Assembly: GCF_012927325.1 (NCBI RefSeq)
Contig: NZ_JABBGI010000004.1
Coordinates: 62,001-126,000, forward strand
Reading direction: 5' to 3'
Length of the DNA: 64,000 nucleotides
Source: Chryseobacterium antibioticum
GTDB taxonomy: Bacteria > Bacteroidota > Bacteroidia > Flavobacteriales > Weeksellaceae
Positions 55,144 to 64,000 of this stretch are shown here, piece by piece. The notes below the pieces were generated by a model, which searched no databases, was not told where the DNA came from, and worked only from the letters and a program-made list of their open reading frames with translations. The position numbers and the translations under genes are program-made. Each line of letters begins with the position of its first letter. The first letter of the stretch is position 1.

Positions 55144-56067
55144 ATGAAAAAACTATTTTTATTATCTATTGTATTGGTATCACAGGCTGTGGCAGCACAG
55201 TTTCAGGTATGGAGCAATTCTTTTGATACCCCCGCTGATCTTCAGGGATGGACTACCCATGACCTTAATAACAACGGAAACGGATGGGTACAGGGACAAA
55301 ATATCTACTTCAACGGTACCGCTCTTACGTATGGTACTTCGGGAGTTCTCAGGTATTCAGTAAGTTTGGTTCCTACAGGTAATGCTGCCGGTTTCGGTAC
55401 TGAAAACGACTGGATTATTTCTCCGCAGATCAATCTGGAAGGAGCAGCCGGGACCATCAGTCTGGCCGCCTATATCGGAAGACAGAGAACCACCCACCTT
55501 AATTTTGGACGTGATCTGTTTATTTATGTAAGCACCCCTCAGAAGCCGATTCCTGAATTGGCAGATTTCCAGGCAATGACCGTGGATGCAGGAGGAAATG
55601 ATATTCCAAGTCCATACCGAATCATAGCCGGAACTTCCAGCAATCCTTTCCCAAGTGATCTTACTCAGTTTAAAGAAAATCTTATCGATATTTCTGCTTT
55701 TGCCGGTAAAAAGATCTACATCGGGATGTGGTCTAACAGAAAACCGAGCGGAAACAATCTGCAGAATATTAACATCGATGAAATGGCTATTTATGCATCA
55801 ACATTCCTGGGTACAAAGGATGTAAAGAAGAAAGAAAATGTAACCCAAATAACGGAAAACCCGGTAAAGGAATTCCTTCAATTTAAGTTAAATCCAGCCT
55901 TTAGAGACAATATAACTCAGGTTACTATTTACAATGGGGCCGGACAGAAGATACTTTCAGCACCGTACAGCAAATCCGTCTATGTAGCGCCATTGCAGGC
56001 AGGAATATATATAGCTGAAGTTTCTGACGGAAAAACAACAGAAAGACTGAAGTTTATCAAAAAATAA
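55144..56067 (+). CDS. T9SS-secreted protein with choice-of-anchor J (cleaved-adhesin-like) domain
   Basis: 307 aa. The start at ATG 55144 gives the signal peptide MKKLFLLSIVLVSQAVAAQ; the in-frame start at 55015 lies inside the preceding gene. The MAM/adhesin-like jelly roll begins WSNSFDTPADLQGWTTHDLNNNGNGW and contains NDWIISPQINLEG and KKIYIGMWSNRKPSGNNLQNINIDEMAIYA. The C-terminal sorting domain is ITENPVKEFLQFKLNP to LKFIKK. It is secreted through T9SS and probably anchored at or released from the surface. Confidence 0.88.
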   Translation: MKKLFLLSIVLVSQAVAAQFQVWSNSFDTPADLQGWTTHDLNNNGNGWVQGQNIYFNGTALTYGTSGVLRYSVSLVPTGNAAGFGTENDWIISPQINLEGAAGTISLAAYIGRQRTTHLNFGRDLFIYVSTPQKPIPELADFQAMTVDAGGNDIPSPYRIIAGTSSNPFPSDLTQFKENLIDISAFAGKKIYIGMWSNRKPSGNNLQNINIDEMAIYASTFLGTKDVKKKENVTQITENPVKEFLQFKLNPAFRDNITQVTIYNGAGQKILSAPYSKSVYVAPLQAGIYIAEVSDGKTTERLKFIKK

Positions 56068-56118
56068 GCAAACAGTGATGATCCAATAACCTACAGATGA
56101 TTTCTGGAGGAATTGACC

Positions 56119-56226
56119 ATGAAAACTTTAATCGATCAAAACAGATTTGAAGCTTCCCCGCAGAGAATTTTTGATCATCAACATATCCAACTTAGTTTTT
56201 TTATAATTATTCTATTGTCTCGTTGA
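56119..56226 (+). CDS. Possible 35-aa peptide
   Basis: The frame begins after a purine-rich GGAGGAATTGACC and encodes MKTLIDQNRFEASPQRIFDHQ followed by a hydrophobic end (LSFFIIILLS). The RBS-like sequence is unusual here. It was not recognised and could be chance. Confidence 0.25.
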   Translation: MKTLIDQNRFEASPQRIFDHQHIQLSFFIIILLSR

Positions 56227-56279
56227 CCAAGGGCGGGACAATATTTCTAAGTTAGATTTTATAATTTAAAACAATATAA

Positions 56280-57020
56280 ATGAATAAGTTCATTGCATTT
56301 TTATTTTTCACTCTATTGATTTCCTGTGCGGACAACAGCGTTATGCAGCCGTTCGATAAATCGCAGAAACCCGCTGAAGTTAATATCAAAGGATATTCAA
56401 AGCCGGATGTACTACAGCTGAGGCTGAACGGGGTTCCGGTATCCATCAACGGAAGCACTTCTTATACCAATACAATAGAAACCAAACTTGATTTCGTCCT
56501 GGATGAAGGCGAAACAGACCGATTGGGCATCTACAACAATGAAACGGGTACCGAGGTAGCCCATTATAACATTACCTACGATAATATCAATGAGTATAAA
56601 ACCCTGAATTTCTTCAACCTTCCGGGTATTTTTCTTCAGGCTTCAGCTGTAAAACCACAGGTGAATCTGGGGAAAGTAGGATTTGAATTTATTTTTCCAA
56701 ATCTTGGGGAATATTCCAATACCTCATTGACGAACGTGAAAGGAATTCTGAAAAGAGAGAATGGAGTAGTACTGGCAGAATTCGACAATATTGGAAAGAA
56801 GAGCTTTACGGAGGTGAAAATATATAACTATTTCAGCAATACGGCTCCGGTTTATCTGGAATTGTATAAACCCGGAACCTCAACTCCCTATATCGGATCT
56901 GAAATCATTAAAGTAAAAATAAAACAGGATATGGGAGCCAATCTGATCGTTATTCAGGAAAAAATGGAAAATGGCATCCTTACGATCAAAGGAGAGATCG
57001 ATGTAGCAGATTACCTGTAA
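56280..57020 (+). CDS. Lipoprotein of unknown function
   Basis: 246 aa. Lipoprotein signal FIAFLFFTLLISC-ADNS. The rest is beta-rich: LQLRLNGVPVSINGSTSYTNTIETKLDFVLDEGETDRLGIYNNETG, then a second domain GFEFIFPNLGEYSNTSLTNVKGILKRENGVVLAEF. No family was recognised. It stands 15 nt before the S41 peptidase gene and is surely co-transcribed; it may be a surface partner of the receptor or protease. Confidence 0.8.
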   Translation: MNKFIAFLFFTLLISCADNSVMQPFDKSQKPAEVNIKGYSKPDVLQLRLNGVPVSINGSTSYTNTIETKLDFVLDEGETDRLGIYNNETGTEVAHYNITYDNINEYKTLNFFNLPGIFLQASAVKPQVNLGKVGFEFIFPNLGEYSNTSLTNVKGILKRENGVVLAEFDNIGKKSFTEVKIYNYFSNTAPVYLELYKPGTSTPYIGSEIIKVKIKQDMGANLIVIQEKMENGILTIKGEIDVADYL

Positions 57021-57035
57021 TACCAGCCCGTCTCT

Positions 57036-58385
57036 ATGAAGAAATATATTTGTTTTCAGCTCATGCTGCTTGTTGCAGTTTTCCTATTGATCTTCTCATG
57101 CAATAATGATGATGAGAGTGGTCCCCGTTTCCCGGAAGGAAGTACAGAATCTGTGAATCTTTGGGTACTGGACAGTATGAAACGGTACTATTACTGGGCA
57201 GAACAGATTCCCGCCAAGCCGGATTACCATCTTCCGGTGAAAGATTTTTTTAAAAGTCTGCTGTCCTCTCAGGACCGTTTTTCATTTGCCGTGGATACTC
57301 AGGATCCTTCTTCCTATCCGCGTTCTGTCCGGAATATGTATGGTTTTGATTACGCCGTCATACAGCTACCTAATGGAAATGTAGTAACCACTGTTAAACT
57401 GGTTATGAAAAATTCTCCGGCATTCAATTCTGGGCTGCAGAGAGGGATGATGATCACCAAGATCAACGGTAAAGCGATTACTGCATCCAACGCAGAAGCA
57501 TTAACCTCATCGATTAAAGATCAGACTGTGATAGATCTTACGGTAGGAAACTGGAAAAACGGAGCAGTTGCTGATGAAAAGAATATCAAAGTCTATTACG
57601 GATACTCCTTTGAACAGCCGTTAGAGTCTAAAATATTTGAAAAAAACGGTAAGAAGACCGGATATCTCTACATTTATGATTTTCCGGATGGAATGACACC
57701 AGCCTTGAACCAGAAATTTGCTGAATTCAAAGCTGCCGGAGTACAGGAACTGATTTTGGATCTTCGTTACAATTACGGTGGTTCAGTATCTTCAGCTGCA
57801 GCACTTTGTTCATTAATTCCGCCGGGAATTACGTCCTCCTCACCATTCATTGTCTATAAAGGAAACAAAAACGGAGGAGAAGTAAAAAGAACCTTTGCCC
57901 AGCAGATCACTTACGATCCTCATGCCCTTGATTTCAATACCCTTCGTGCCAATTCTTTAGGTTTGAATAAAGTATACATTCTCACCTCGAACAGTACGGC
58001 ATCTGCTTCGGAGATTGTGATCAATAACCTTAAACCTTATCTACAGGTGGTTCAGGTAGGAGATGTGACCTTGGGGAAAGATATGGCAGGATTTATGGTG
58101 GAAGATAAAAGAAAGCCTAAAAAGATCTCATGGCAGCTGCATCCTTTAATATATAAAGTTTTCAATGCCAATGGGGAAGGAGCCTACAGCAATGGAATTG
58201 CCCCAGAGATTGCAGCCAGTGAATATGGAACATTACCTTTACTTCCGTTGGGAGATTCAGAAGAAGCCTTAATTTCATCTGCTTTGAACAGTATTTATTC
58301 AAAATCAGCAGGTAAAAATGCCTTATATCAGAGTGTTAAGATTTTATTTCAAAGCGATACGCCTTCTGCAGCCATCGGAAAATGA
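57036..58385 (+). CDS. S41 family PDZ-peptidase lipoprotein
   Basis: 449 aa. Lipoprotein signal LLVAVFLLIFSC-NNDD. The N-terminal helical part (WVLDSMKRYYYWAEQIPAKPDYHLPVKDFFKSLLSSQDRFSF) is typical of Bacteroidota S41 peptidases. The PDZ-like domain contains SPAFNSGLQRGMMITKINGKAI. The catalytic core has LILDLRYNYGGSVSSAA and the nucleophile in LTSNSTASASEIVINNL, with Lys in VQVGDVTLGKDMAG. Likely anchored at the cell surface, where it could clip proteins for the TonB receptor. The substrate is unknown. Confidence 0.9.
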   Translation: MKKYICFQLMLLVAVFLLIFSCNNDDESGPRFPEGSTESVNLWVLDSMKRYYYWAEQIPAKPDYHLPVKDFFKSLLSSQDRFSFAVDTQDPSSYPRSVRNMYGFDYAVIQLPNGNVVTTVKLVMKNSPAFNSGLQRGMMITKINGKAITASNAEALTSSIKDQTVIDLTVGNWKNGAVADEKNIKVYYGYSFEQPLESKIFEKNGKKTGYLYIYDFPDGMTPALNQKFAEFKAAGVQELILDLRYNYGGSVSSAAALCSLIPPGITSSSPFIVYKGNKNGGEVKRTFAQQITYDPHALDFNTLRANSLGLNKVYILTSNSTASASEIVINNLKPYLQVVQVGDVTLGKDMAGFMVEDKRKPKKISWQLHPLIYKVFNANGEGAYSNGIAPEIAASEYGTLPLLPLGDSEEALISSALNSIYSKSAGKNALYQSVKILFQSDTPSAAIGK

Positions 58386-58419
58386 TTTCTTTTAAGCTTT
58401 ACTACATAAACCAACAGCC

Positions 58420-58692
58420 ATGCAGGGAATAGAACCTAAATTTCACAGCAGCCTTACGGACCGGATGGAATATTACCGCGGTCTGCTGAAAAAAACAGCC
58501 GTAGATCCCGATATCCAGCCTTCTGATATGATGTCGAGAATCTCAGAATTAAGTAAATTGTATGAAGATTATCTGGCCAATAAAAAGCAATTGGAAAGGA
58601 GTATCAAAAATTACAGACAGTATCATAATGATTTGCGTAAACAGCTGACTCTTCGGGTGCGGGAATTAAGACGAAAAACAAGGCAGAAGTGA
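58420..58692 (+). CDS. Small basic coiled-coil protein
   Basis: 90 aa, not recognised. It is almost all helix: MEYYRGLLKKTAV, ISELSKLYEDYLANKKQLERSIKNYRQYHNDLRKQLTLRVRELRRKTRQK, with a strongly basic end. No signal peptide is present. It lies 34 nt after the S41 gene and is the last gene of the locus. Confidence 0.65.
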   Translation: MQGIEPKFHSSLTDRMEYYRGLLKKTAVDPDIQPSDMMSRISELSKLYEDYLANKKQLERSIKNYRQYHNDLRKQLTLRVRELRRKTRQK

Positions 58693-59087
58693 TTTTAATT
58701 TAACCATAAAAGGTGTAAAAGTTTTAATACTTTAGTTGTTTTTAAGGTGAATGCTTGATGCATAATAAGATCACATAAGTTTAAAAAAAATCAGAAATTT
58801 TTATATTCACAACGCTGAAATCTGTGTTATCTGAAAAATCTGTGGGAATGTTTTTCGAGCATAAAAGAGGTGAAAATTTTTAGCACTTTAGTTATTTTTA
58901 AGGTGAAAGCTTGATGAATAAAAAGATCACCTAAGTTTTTAGAAAATCAAAGATTTCTTCATACTCTCAAAACCTTATCAGTTCCTAATGGTTTAAAAGG
59001 ATTCACTATCATCAGAATCTGTAAACGTTTGATTTTTTGGGATGAAATTCATACATTTATCAGGTTAAGCAGACAGATAAAGAGTGT
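58693..59087 (+). repeat. Intergenic region with two imperfect 98-bp direct repeats
   Basis: Copy 1 (58706-58803) and copy 2 (58861-58959) both read ATAAAAG(A)GGTG..., ...ACTTTAGTT.TTTTTAAGGTGAA.GCTTGATG, AAAAGATCAC.TAAGTTT. The 57-bp spacer contains ATCTGTG twice. No coding frame is present. It looks like a dispersed noncoding family. Confidence 0.8.
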
Positions 59088-59813
59088 ATGGATCCTGATT
59101 GGTTTAGTTTTTCTGATTATTTAAAGATATTCTGGCAGTTCTCGTGGCTGCAGTGGATCGTATTCAGCCTTTTATCGAATATTTTTTTGTTTTTATTTTC
59201 AATAGGTCTGTATCAGTTGATTGAAAAAACATGCCGTAAAGAGTTGTTGCAGAAACAAAACCATCCCGTTTCCCAATCCGATATCTATCTCTGCCTTCTT
59301 AATGTTTTATGCAATAGTATAGTCATGTTGTTAGGCGTATTTTTATGGAAAAATAACTGGATTATTTTAGATCAAAATCCTTCTGTCTTTTCAATTTTAT
59401 TTGAGACTGTTGCTTTAATTCTTCTGATGGATCTCCTGATGTACTTTTTCCATTATGCTGCGCATTTACCATTCATATTTAAAGTGTTGCACAGTAAGCA
59501 TCATGAGCATGTGAGTACCAATTTTCTAAGCCTTTTTGTATTACATCCTTTTGAAACCATTGGTTTTGGATTAATGATTTTAGCTTTATTAATGGGCTAT
59601 GATTTTTCTATGATCTCAATAAGCCTTTATCTATTGATCAATCTTATCTGGGGAACGATAGGACATCTGAATCGGGAATTTTTTCCGGAGTCATTTGATC
59701 AGTTTTTTGTAGGAACGACCAAGTTTCACAACAAGCACCACTTGGATGAAAGTAAGAACTTTGGTTTTTATACCTCTATTTGGGACAGGCTGTTCGGGAC
59801 GTATCGATCGTGA
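59088..59813 (+). CDS. Fatty acid hydroxylase / sterol desaturase family membrane protein
   Basis: 241 aa. Four hydrophobic segments (LQWIVFSLLSNIFLFLFSIGLY; IYLCLLNVLCNSIVMLLGVFL; VALILLMDLLMYFFHYAAH; ETIGFGLMILALLMG). The di-iron histidine motifs are complete: HYAAH, HSKHHEH and HNKHHLD. The family hydroxylates or desaturates fatty acids, sterols or carotenoids at the inner membrane; in Flavobacteria carotenoid or lipid hydroxylation is plausible. The gene stands alone. Confidence 0.9.
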   Translation: MDPDWFSFSDYLKIFWQFSWLQWIVFSLLSNIFLFLFSIGLYQLIEKTCRKELLQKQNHPVSQSDIYLCLLNVLCNSIVMLLGVFLWKNNWIILDQNPSVFSILFETVALILLMDLLMYFFHYAAHLPFIFKVLHSKHHEHVSTNFLSLFVLHPFETIGFGLMILALLMGYDFSMISISLYLLINLIWGTIGHLNREFFPESFDQFFVGTTKFHNKHHLDESKNFGFYTSIWDRLFGTYRS

Positions 59814-60144
59814 AAATAGAAATATTTTCTGCTATATCTCATCAATTTTATTGGTGAAAGTTTTATAGCTGATCAATTCTTTATACTTTCTATTCTGCAC
59901 CCGTTTTGTTAGTTCACAAAGTGTTCTAAAGTCTGATTATATTCATTGATATTTTTATATACGTCAAGTTTTGTCGCATTACCGATTAATTTTGTGCTTC
60001 CATTACACAGATTAGATTAAAAAAATATCATCATATGGAAATTTACATTAAATCTTATATTAGGGACTTGTGGGTGTGTTAAAAAATGTTAAATTTACTT
60101 CAAAATTTTACAAAAACTAATATTAACTTAAAATACACAAACAG
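59814..60144 (+). other. Intergenic region with probable promoter
   Basis: 331 bp. TAATTTTG near 59986-59993 matches the -7 box, with TTTTG 13 nt upstream, a shorter spacing than consensus. A long A+T-rich leader of about 150 nt would follow. No gene was seen. Confidence 0.35.
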
Positions 60145-61686
60145 ATGAGAAAACTCTACATGAGTGCATTTACTTTATGCACAATCTTGAGCAATGCTCA
60201 GGAGGTAGTTTGGCAGAAAGATATCAAATCCTCTACTCAGGATTTCTTAAGCCAGGTGACGACCACTATTGATCAACAGTATTTGATCTCGGGAAGCTCA
60301 ATTCAGAGCAGTAAACTTCAAGCAGGAGACAGTAAGCAAAATAACGGCTACGATTTTCATTTAATTAAGCTTAACCATCAGGGCGAACAGGTTTGGGAAA
60401 AATATTTCTCAGGGCAGAATCATGACTATTTATCATCTTCTGTTGCCACTCAGGATGGAGGATTTTTGGTATCAGGGACCTCCTATTCAGCTAAAGGGCT
60501 GGATAAAAAAGATGATTCCAAAGGCGGATCGGACATTTGGTTGATCAGATTAAACGAATTCGGAGATGAACTTTGGCAGAAAACTTTAGGGTCGGCATCC
60601 GATGAAGAAGCAAGATCTGTAATTCAGACTACTGATCTGGGATTCTTTGTAGCAGGCAATGTTCAAAATTCAGCTAAAGGTTACGGATCAAAAGATGTTT
60701 TGATTATAAAACTCGATAAGAATGGAAAAGAACTGTCTCAATCTATTTTAGGAGGGAAAGGATTGGATGAAGTTGAAAAAATAATTCCAACTAAAGATGG
60801 TGGTGCCTTGTTAGGAATCTTTTCGAGAAGCAACATGGGAGGATCAAAGAAAACTGAAAACTTTGGTGAAGGCGACTACTATATTATCAAACTTTCAAAA
60901 GATGGAAAAGTAGAATGGGAAAAGAACTTTGGAGGTAAACAAGATGATCATTTGAGAACTCTTGCTTTAACTTCTTCTGGCTATATCATCGGTGGTGAAA
61001 GCCGTTCCGAAAGATCAGGTAATAAAACGGTGGGGATTGAAGAAGGAACTGACCTGTGGTTGATCTCTTTAAACGAAAGAGGAGAAGAGATCTGGCAGAA
61101 ATCCTACAATTTTAGGAATCGGGATATTTTAATGGGTATGAGCGTACTTCATTCAGCAGATGATAAAACTTCTAAAGGACTCCTTTTAGGCGGCTACACG
61201 CAGACAGAAGGAAGGGTTGAAACTGACGATGAAACCTTCTGGATGCTTTATTTAAATGCAGATGGAAATGAACAGTGGCGCAAACATGTGAAAGGTGAAT
61301 CCAGAAAACGAGAAGAAAGGTTATCTGATATAAAGCTAAACAGAGACGGTTCAATCATTCTAGCGGGAACCAGTGCTGAGGAACTAGGAAAAGAAAACTG
61401 GAAGATTGTAAAACTGGGAGACAAACAACTTGATCAGTTGATCGAGAAACAAGATATTAAAATTTATCCAAACCCAGTATCAGAGTATGCTTATGTGGAA
61501 ATAGGCTTTGAATTCAAAGAAGTAGATATTATCCTGTACGATATGGGTGGAAGACAGCTTCAGACTGTGAAAACGAAGAATAAAGTGACGAAGATTAATA
61601 CACAGAATTTGATTCAGGGGGCTTATCTGGTGACTATAAAAACGGATACGAATAAAACTGCGAATGCTAAATTGATTAAAAAATAA
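60145..61686 (+). CDS. T9SS-secreted beta-propeller-like repeat protein
   Basis: 513 aa. Signal peptide MRKLYMSAFTLCTILSNAQ. At least six repeats of about 55-60 residues share (D/F)LIKLN..GEQVWEK..G....D.L.S...T.DGG.L..G.S, for example DIWLIRLNEFGDELWQKTLGSASDEEARSVIQTTDLGFFVAG; they suggest a beta-propeller. The C-terminal type A sorting domain is KIYPNPVSEYAYVEI to NAKLIKK. A secreted surface protein of unknown ligand. Gap to the RHS-like gene is 10 nt. Confidence 0.88.
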   Translation: MRKLYMSAFTLCTILSNAQEVVWQKDIKSSTQDFLSQVTTTIDQQYLISGSSIQSSKLQAGDSKQNNGYDFHLIKLNHQGEQVWEKYFSGQNHDYLSSSVATQDGGFLVSGTSYSAKGLDKKDDSKGGSDIWLIRLNEFGDELWQKTLGSASDEEARSVIQTTDLGFFVAGNVQNSAKGYGSKDVLIIKLDKNGKELSQSILGGKGLDEVEKIIPTKDGGALLGIFSRSNMGGSKKTENFGEGDYYIIKLSKDGKVEWEKNFGGKQDDHLRTLALTSSGYIIGGESRSERSGNKTVGIEEGTDLWLISLNERGEEIWQKSYNFRNRDILMGMSVLHSADDKTSKGLLLGGYTQTEGRVETDDETFWMLYLNADGNEQWRKHVKGESRKREERLSDIKLNRDGSIILAGTSAEELGKENWKIVKLGDKQLDQLIEKQDIKIYPNPVSEYAYVEIGFEFKEVDIILYDMGGRQLQTVKTKNKVTKINTQNLIQGAYLVTIKTDTNKTANAKLIKK

Positions 61687-61696
61687 AAAAAACCAA

Positions 61697-64000
61697 ATGA
61701 AAAAAATATTAATTCCGATTGCATTGCTATGCATAGAATTTATACATGCACAGCAGGCTACTACTAATGCATCCCTGCCTAATATAATTCCTCCTTCTCC
61801 TACAGCTTATGCCCTTGGGAATTATGGGAATGTACCAGTAGGACTTTTTACAGGATCACCTAATATTTCTGTACCATTATTTACCTATAAAACAGGCAGC
61901 ATTGATCTACCTTTAAGCCTTTCCTATTCTTCTAATGGTGTGAAAGTAGATGAAATTTCTACCAATGTAGGATTAGGATGGAATTTGAATTTTGGAGGGG
62001 TCATTACCCGAATGGTGAGAGACAGGGCTGATGACTCATCAACACATATTGCTCTACCTGAAACACTAGACGGCGCCTATACCAATCCTGTAACCAACAA
62101 TTTTTTATTTACTGTAGGAAATGCCTCCGACGCTCTGGATACGGAAACAGACTTGTATTCCTTTAATTTCAATGGTTACTCAGGTAAATTTTTTTATGAC
62201 CAGAGTGGGCAACCTCACATTGTGGACCAGCAGGCTGTCAAAATTGAAAGAACAGGAAATACAAACGGTGATGGCCAGGATTTCCTGCTGACAGTTGCTA
62301 ACGGTGAAAAATACTACTTCACAGAAAAAGAAACTACTATCTACAGAAGTGTCGGGAGCGGACACTCTATACCTTCTGGAGCGGTTACCGCCTAGTATTT
62401 GACCAAGATCGTCCACCCGAACGGAGATGAAGTATTTTTAAATTATGAAGCGAATGAACTTTCCCAGTATACAGCATCCCAGTCACAGACTTTAGTGATG
62501 TCCATAGCATATCCGTCACTGCAACCCACTTGTCAGGGATCTGGTTATTCACTTGCCCCTTCCGCAGGAGCAATAGTTAACAATACCATTCAAATTTCAG
62601 GAAAAAGAATCCTTTCGATCAGCAGCAATAATGTAGCTGATGGCTCTGTTACATTTGAATATGATACAGATCCTGCTTCTTTTGATATCAATGGAAACAA
62701 AAAAGTAAAAAACATCCGTCTGCTCGATAAAAATGGAGTGATTATTGAAAGTTCATCGTTTAATTATCTCAACACAGTCAATAAAAGAAACTTTCTTAGT
62801 AACATAGCATTCAAAGATCCCCAGAAAAAATACAGTTTTGAATATGAGAATCCCGCAGAGTTTCCTGAAAGACTTTCAAAAGCCCAGGATCATTGGGGGT
62901 ATTATAATGGTGTGCTAAGTAATAGTGTACTTATTCCCAAGAACATTCCTGACTATGGTCTTTCAAAATTTAATTATGGTGGAGCGAATAAAGAACCCAA
63001 TCCTAGCTTTTCGAAGATTGGAATGCTCAAAAAAGTTATTTATCCTACAAAGGGCTTTACTGAACTTGAATATGAAGGGAATACCTATTGGGGTGAAAAA
63101 ACGATCATGCCAAGCCTGTATACCAAGTATCTGGACGTAGAGACAGATGCTGGAACCAGTAACAGATCAGTAGAATATACCCTAATATCACCGGTCAATC
63201 AGACCATCAGTATCAGAGCTACGCTGTCACCCAATTCACTATCTGAATGTGAAAGTTTTGCCAATTCAGGTCATTATTCCGGCTCAATACGGATTGGGCA
63301 GGGGACGATTTACCCCCTTACCCGTGATAACGTAACCCAGCAAATTTCCTTCAATGCGGTAGCTGGACAAACCTATACTATAACGGCCCGTGCCAATTTT
63401 TCGTGTAGTGTTGTCAATACGGAAATCTCCTATTATCAGACCGCTCCACAGACTTTTAATACCAATCTGGATACCGGAGGAGTCAGGGTAAAGTCTACAA
63501 AAGATATTGATCCTGTTTCAAATGTACCCGTTTACAAAAGGTATCATTATGCCCATAAAGACGATATTAACCATTCCTCAGGTCTTAAGGGAAATAAAGC
63601 CTATTATACTGATATTGATAAAAGGCAGATTTCGTGTTACAATACTGGGGGACTGGGGGGCTGTTACGCTATGATAGAAAATTCGGATGTTGTCCTCTCT
63701 TCAAGCAGCCTTATACCATTGTATGATACAGGAACCATGTCCTGTCTTTATCCTTTCGTTACCATCAGTGAAGGAGGGGATAGTTTCGAGAATGGTGGTG
63801 AAATGAAAGAATTTACAGTTCAAAGAGATGACCCTGCGTCCAATATATGGGGTCCCGGAGATATAAGTAGCAGTCCTTGGAGCAATAGAGGCTGGAACAA
63901 CGGGACAGAGCTGAAATCTTTAACACTTAGAAAAAACTCCGGCTCATCAGTCCTGGATATTATTCAGGAAAAAGAAAACATATATGAAAAAAATGATGTT
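61697..64000 (+). pseudogene. RHS-like secreted protein with in-frame TAG, 3' partial
   Basis: Signal peptide MKKILIPIALLCIEFIHAQQ, then PTAYALGNYGNVPVGLFTGSPNISVPLFTYKTGSIDLPLSLSYSSNGVKVDE, the usual start of Bacteroidota RHS/YD-repeat proteins. A TAG at 62393-62395 follows GAVTA. The same frame continues YLTKIVHPNGDEVFLNYEA and stays open to the window end (768 codons in all), with YTLISPVNQTISIRATL and similar domains. TGG to TAG (Trp) is a likely single change. It may be a pseudogene, a sequencing error, or read-through. The 3' end lies outside the window. Confidence 0.85.

Noticed and set aside
1..64000. tRNA, rRNA, insertion sequence or prophage genes
   Set aside because: No T-loop GGTTCRAAYCC-type pattern, transposase, integrase or phage structural protein was noticed on either strand; a covariance search was not possible.

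Overview
The window looks like chromosome of a Chryseobacterium-like member of the Flavobacteriia (Bacteroidota). The DNA is A+T-rich. Several genes are preceded by the Bacteroidota promoter TTTG/TTG-N18-21-TAnnTTTG, and Shine-Dalgarno sequences are mostly absent. At least three secreted proteins end in the type IX secretion (T9SS) tail '...KLIKK' or 'KFIKK'. Families typical of the phylum recur: DUF2480, DUF2723, STN-type TonB receptors with FecR anti-sigma factors, and S41 peptidases. No tRNA, rRNA, insertion sequence, prophage or CRISPR array was seen. The assignment rests on protein and promoter style only, not on a database search.

Layout. 1-4.5 kb: the 3' part of a quinone-oxidoreductase-like gene, a secreted S41 peptidase with a very strong GC-rich terminator, a secreted serine hydrolase with TPRs, and a decayed gene remnant. 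4.5-11.8 kb: a one-direction signalling operon (two hybrid histidine kinases, two single receivers, CheR and CheB) with no chemoreceptor or flagellar gene. 11.8-21.5 kb: housekeeping and accessory genes, including Mug glycosylase, a di-heme peroxidase, an SDR lacking the usual YxxxK, a WGR/DUF4240 protein, an XRE-membrane protein, a protein with two D-S-G motifs, and a DUF2723 membrane protein. 21.5-29.5 kb: a GNAT enzyme, two tandem paralogous membrane-anchored TPR-HTH regulators, a long noncoding stretch, and a T9SS-secreted reprolysin-like metalloprotease. 29.5-41.7 kb: mostly small-molecule oxidoreductases with their AraC or Crp regulators. A TetX-like FAD monooxygenase here is broken by one in-frame TAA.

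41.8-45.3 kb: a minus-strand redox cluster (Mn-type superoxide dismutase, DUF2480, FMN reductase, 2Fe-2S ferredoxin, 4Fe-4S ferredoxin). It diverges from a SufR-like regulator with a cysteine cluster. A 13-bp-arm palindrome overlaps the sod -33 box, and a related site lies at the regulator's own start, so the control circuit can be read from the sequence. 45.3-48.2 kb: a 12-copy heptanucleotide repeat, a small NTF2-like protein, and an MFS exporter divergent from an AraC regulator.

48.3-58.7 kb: a cell-surface signalling and uptake locus. It has an ECF sigma factor facing FecR, an STN-TonB receptor, a beta-helix lipoprotein, a T9SS adhesin-like protein, another lipoprotein, an S41 PDZ-peptidase lipoprotein and a small coiled-coil protein. 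Its substrate cannot be named, and it is the best candidate here for an uncharacterised system. 58.7-64 kb: dispersed intergenic repeats, a fatty-acid-hydroxylase family membrane protein, a T9SS beta-propeller-like protein, and a large RHS-like secreted protein. The last is interrupted by an in-frame TAG and runs off the window end.
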